Shown: positions 6,652 to 7,863 of the stretch, in pieces
Position numbering within the stretch: the first letter of the stretch is position 1
How the letters are laid out: each line of letters opens with the position of its first letter
Assembly: GCA_003173915.1 (NCBI GenBank)
Contig: PPGL01000039.1
Span: 1 to 7,863, forward strand
Origin: Candidatus Levyibacteriota bacterium
Lineage (GTDB): Bacteria; Patescibacteria; Microgenomatia; Levybacterales; UBA12049
Length of the DNA: 7,863 nucleotides
Reading direction: 5' to 3'
Position numbers and translations under genes: made by a program
Notes under the pieces: generated by a model
Seen by the model: the letters and a program-made list of their open reading frames with translations, nothing else
What the model was told of the DNA's origin: nothing
Databases searched by the model: none

Positions 6652-6659
6652 TGCTATCT

Positions 6660-7367
6660 ATGCATGATCGTATAGTTAACTCACGTCTACTTGTTTCAGG
6701 TAGATCTGATATAGTAAAGACACCGGACGTAAGAGCAAGAATGTCTTTTCAAGATGGAATAAAAGCTCTTCGCACAATTGTTGCTGCAAACGGAGAACAG
6801 GATATTTTAAAGGCAGCGCAACGGTTTCCAGAAGTATTAGAGGTAGTAGCTCTTGGGTTTCTGCGATCTTCTGATCGAGCTGGTGAGGTAACTGATGAAA
6901 TGTATGGTATTCCTCGGTCTCCAATGCATGTTAGAGTTTTTTCCAATGTAGGAGATTTTTCAAATGTGTCTCTATTAGTTAACTACCCTCGTGAGGGATA
7001 CTTTGGAAAAAGTATGTATAGAGATGAAGATTTACTTGTTAATTCTCCATCACTTATTAGTATTACAGCAGGTAAAGGAGGAGGAGATGATGGATACGTG
7101 TCTTTTAGTTATAGAGCTGAGGAAATAACACCAGAGGATAATGTGAATGGGTTTCAAACAATTTTCGCAACTATGGATAATCATGTTAGAACCGTGCATC
7201 ATTCTGAAAGTTTGCAACAAACAAAAGCAGAAGATACTTCTGGATACACATTGCACGATCCAATGAGACATCTCACAGACTCAGTACAGCGAGTGAGTGA
7301 GGCCCTGATTGCAATTCTCGATAGTGATGTTCATAAGGGTATTGTTGAAGGATCAATAGACATATAA
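6660..7367 (+). CDS. orphan protein of unknown function (235 residues)
   Basis: I do not recognise a family. The ATG at 6660 gives MHDRIVNSRLL. An in-frame TTG at 6642 exists but lies at the promoter -35/-10 junction, so it is unlikely to be translated. The protein has no signal peptide, membrane span or Cys pair, and should be cytosolic. Residues about 30-70 look alpha-helical (FQDGIKALRTIVAANG, ILKAAQRFPEVLEVVALGFL). 88-110 looks like beta strands (MHVRVFSNVGDFSNVSLLVN). A flexible Gly-rich GKGGGDDGY is at 138-146, followed by VSFSYRAEEI. 201-222 looks like an amphipathic helix (MRHLTDSVQRVSEALIAIL). His180-His181 is the only notable pair. It sits alone between a terminator and its own promoter on one side and a weak terminator on the other, so it is probably a monocistronic unit. 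Base composition resembles its neighbours, giving no clear sign of recent transfer. That it is coding is supported by length, start context and promoter. Confidence 0.8.
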   Translation: MHDRIVNSRLLVSGRSDIVKTPDVRARMSFQDGIKALRTIVAANGEQDILKAAQRFPEVLEVVALGFLRSSDRAGEVTDEMYGIPRSPMHVRVFSNVGDFSNVSLLVNYPREGYFGKSMYRDEDLLVNSPSLISITAGKGGGDDGYVSFSYRAEEITPEDNVNGFQTIFATMDNHVRTVHHSESLQQTKAEDTSGYTLHDPMRHLTDSVQRVSEALIAILDSDVHKGIVEGSIDI

Positions 7368-7409
7368 TTTTTCATACTGTGTAGAACGGTTTCATAATTT
7401 TCTCAGAAT

Positions 7410-7428
7410 ACTCCGCAGGAAGTTTTTT
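7410..7428 (+). terminator. weak candidate terminator after the orphan gene
   Basis: ACTCC (7410-7414) can pair with GGAAGT (7418-7423) with one bulged A, around a GCA loop, and is followed by a T-run to 7428. The stem is short and interrupted, so this is tentative. It lies 43 nt after the stop codon. Confidence 0.35.
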
Positions 7429-7488
7429 ACATTTTAAGTTACAGTGTTTGCACTCTTTCAAACCCAATACTCTTTTTATAAATTTTAT

Positions 7489-7506
7489 ATACTACTCTTG
7501 TAGTAT
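7489..7506 (+). promoter_or_regulatory. palindrome over the -35 region of the last gene
   Basis: ATACTAC (7489-7495) and GTAGTAT (7500-7506) are perfect 7-bp inverted halves separated by TCTT. It overlaps the -35-like TTGTAG (7498-7503), as an operator for a dimeric regulator would. It abuts the next palindrome by two bases. The binding protein is unknown. Confidence 0.55.
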
Positions 7507-7526
7507 TCATACATTTGGTATATAAG
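7498..7526 (+). promoter_or_regulatory. candidate promoter of the last gene
   Basis: TTGTAG (7498-7503), 17-nt spacer, TATAAG (7521-7526). The predicted start near 7533 gives an 8-nt leader before the ATG at 7541. The match is modest. An alternative -10 TATACT at 7488-7493 has no good -35, and would put both palindromes around or within the leader. Confidence 0.45.
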
Positions 7527-7538
7527 AAGTGTATGAAT
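7505..7538 (+). promoter_or_regulatory. long palindrome flanking the -10 and start site
   Basis: ATTCATACA (7505-7513) and TGTATGAAT (7530-7538) are a perfect 9-bp inverted repeat. Extended inward to 12 bp the halves (7505-7516, 7527-7538) match at 11 of 12 positions. The central 10 nt hold the TATATAAG -10. The right arm ends 2 nt before the ATG. It could be an operator or, in RNA, a start-site hairpin. Confidence 0.6.
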
Positions 7539-7540
7539 CT

Positions 7541-7863
7541 ATGGCAATTAGAATAGGAGGAGAATTAACATTACCTCATAGTATAATAGATGGAGCAGAA
7601 ATCGCTACTAGATATCGTCAAGTTGCAAAAAAAGAACATTTCCCTCCCTATATAAAGGAAACAATTCCAAAAGGCAATTTTTTCCAGACCAGTGCAGAGA
7701 TATGGTGGCAGGCAACACAAGTAAGACTTGCTACGATGCTTGGAGAGGTATCTTTTACAGAGCCGTTTCTTGAAGGTGCTTGTGATGCTGCCGCCGCTAT
7801 TCATGCAATTAGTATGGCTGAAGCACGTACGTATGGTGCAAGAAGAGATCCTTTATATGGGTG
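7541..7863 (+). CDS. orphan protein of unknown function, N-terminal 107 residues (3' end outside window)
   Basis: The frame is open from the ATG at 7541 to the window edge, with two bases left over. I do not recognise a family. It starts MAIRIGGELTLPHSIIDGAEIATRY. A Lys/Pro-rich patch (KKEHFPPYIKETIPKG) spans about 30-45, a Trp-Trp pair is at 55-56, and an Ala-rich helical stretch runs from about 78 to 97 (EGACDAAAAIHAISMAEAR). No signal peptide or clear membrane span is visible, so it is probably cytosolic. The ATG at 7533 is in another frame and soon meets a stop, so 7541 is preferred. No strong SD is present, only a weak AAGAAG about 11 nt upstream. The start sits directly after a promoter covered by two palindromes, suggesting dedicated regulation. 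The coding call rests on the uninterrupted frame and start context. Function cannot be inferred. Confidence 0.72.
   Translation, partial: MAIRIGGELTLPHSIIDGAEIATRYRQVAKKEHFPPYIKETIPKGNFFQTSAEIWWQATQVRLATMLGEVSFTEPFLEGACDAAAAIHAISMAEARTYGARRDPLYG

Noticed and set aside
6642..6659. TTG start extending the orphan gene upstream
   Set aside because: It lies within the likely promoter, so it would not be in the transcript; the ATG at 6660 fits the predicted start site.
7477..7489. Odd palindrome TATAAATTTTATA as an operator
   Set aside because: It is A/T only and expected by chance in such an AT-rich gap; the nearby mixed-base palindromes are stronger.
7533..7556. ATG at 7533 as an alternative start of the last gene
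   Set aside because: Its frame meets a TAG after seven codons.
1..7863. TGA recoded as Gly or Trp, as in some candidate phyla
   Set aside because: All complete genes read through in the standard code, with TAA or TAG stops and TGG for Trp. TGA is simply unused as a stop here, which is suggestive but not evidence.
1..7863. tRNA genes, CRISPR arrays, insertion sequences, att sites or an origin
   Set aside because: No cloverleaf, spaced direct repeats, transposase motifs or flanking duplications were seen in the gaps.

Overview
The window is an AT-rich bacterial segment with every gene on the + strand. In order it holds the 3' part of rpoB, a complete rpoC, rpsL, rpsG, a complete orphan gene, and the 5' part of a second orphan gene. 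The core genes are unmistakable, but several carry substitutions or insertions unlike textbook bacterial versions. These include altered active-centre residues in beta and beta', a long charged insertion in beta' and a 13-residue insertion in S12. Together with the absence of the beta' trigger-loop insertion SI3 and the A/T-biased codons, this style suggests a Candidate Phyla Radiation (Patescibacteria)-type genome. That placement is inference from remembered sequence style, at moderate to low confidence. All five visible stop codons are TAA or TAG. No in-frame TGA occurs, so there is no direct evidence for a recoded TGA.

Layout: 1-1761 is rpoB (starts before the window, ends in an acidic tail). 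1766-5485 is rpoC, separated by only 4 nt. 5486-5560 is a compact regulatory gap containing a heptanucleotide-periodic inverted repeat that ends in a T-tract right at the next start codon. A near-consensus promoter straddles the rpoC stop. 5561-6007 (rpsL) and 6038-6511 (rpsG) form a short str-like operon with a perfect hairpin between them that includes the rpsL stop codon. 6510-6659 holds a REP-like palindrome, a clear intrinsic terminator and an extended -10 promoter whose predicted start lies at the ATG of the next gene. 6660-7367 is a 235-residue orphan protein. 7368-7540 is a gap with a weak terminator and a promoter overlaid by two adjacent palindromes. 7541 to the window end is a second orphan protein, cut by the window edge.

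Functionally, beta and beta' are the two large subunits of RNA polymerase, and S12 and S7 belong to the 30S decoding centre and head. The canonical continuation of the str operon (fusA, tuf) is missing: a terminator follows rpsG. The two orphan genes each seem to have their own promoter with a very short or absent leader. Of the five start codons visible, only that of rpoC has a recognisable Shine-Dalgarno sequence, and its spacing is long. No tRNA, rRNA, CRISPR array, transposase or phage gene is visible. The most novel material is the polymerase substitutions, the heptamer palindrome, and the leaderless or palindrome-controlled orphan genes. I see no clear multi-gene defence or metabolic system.
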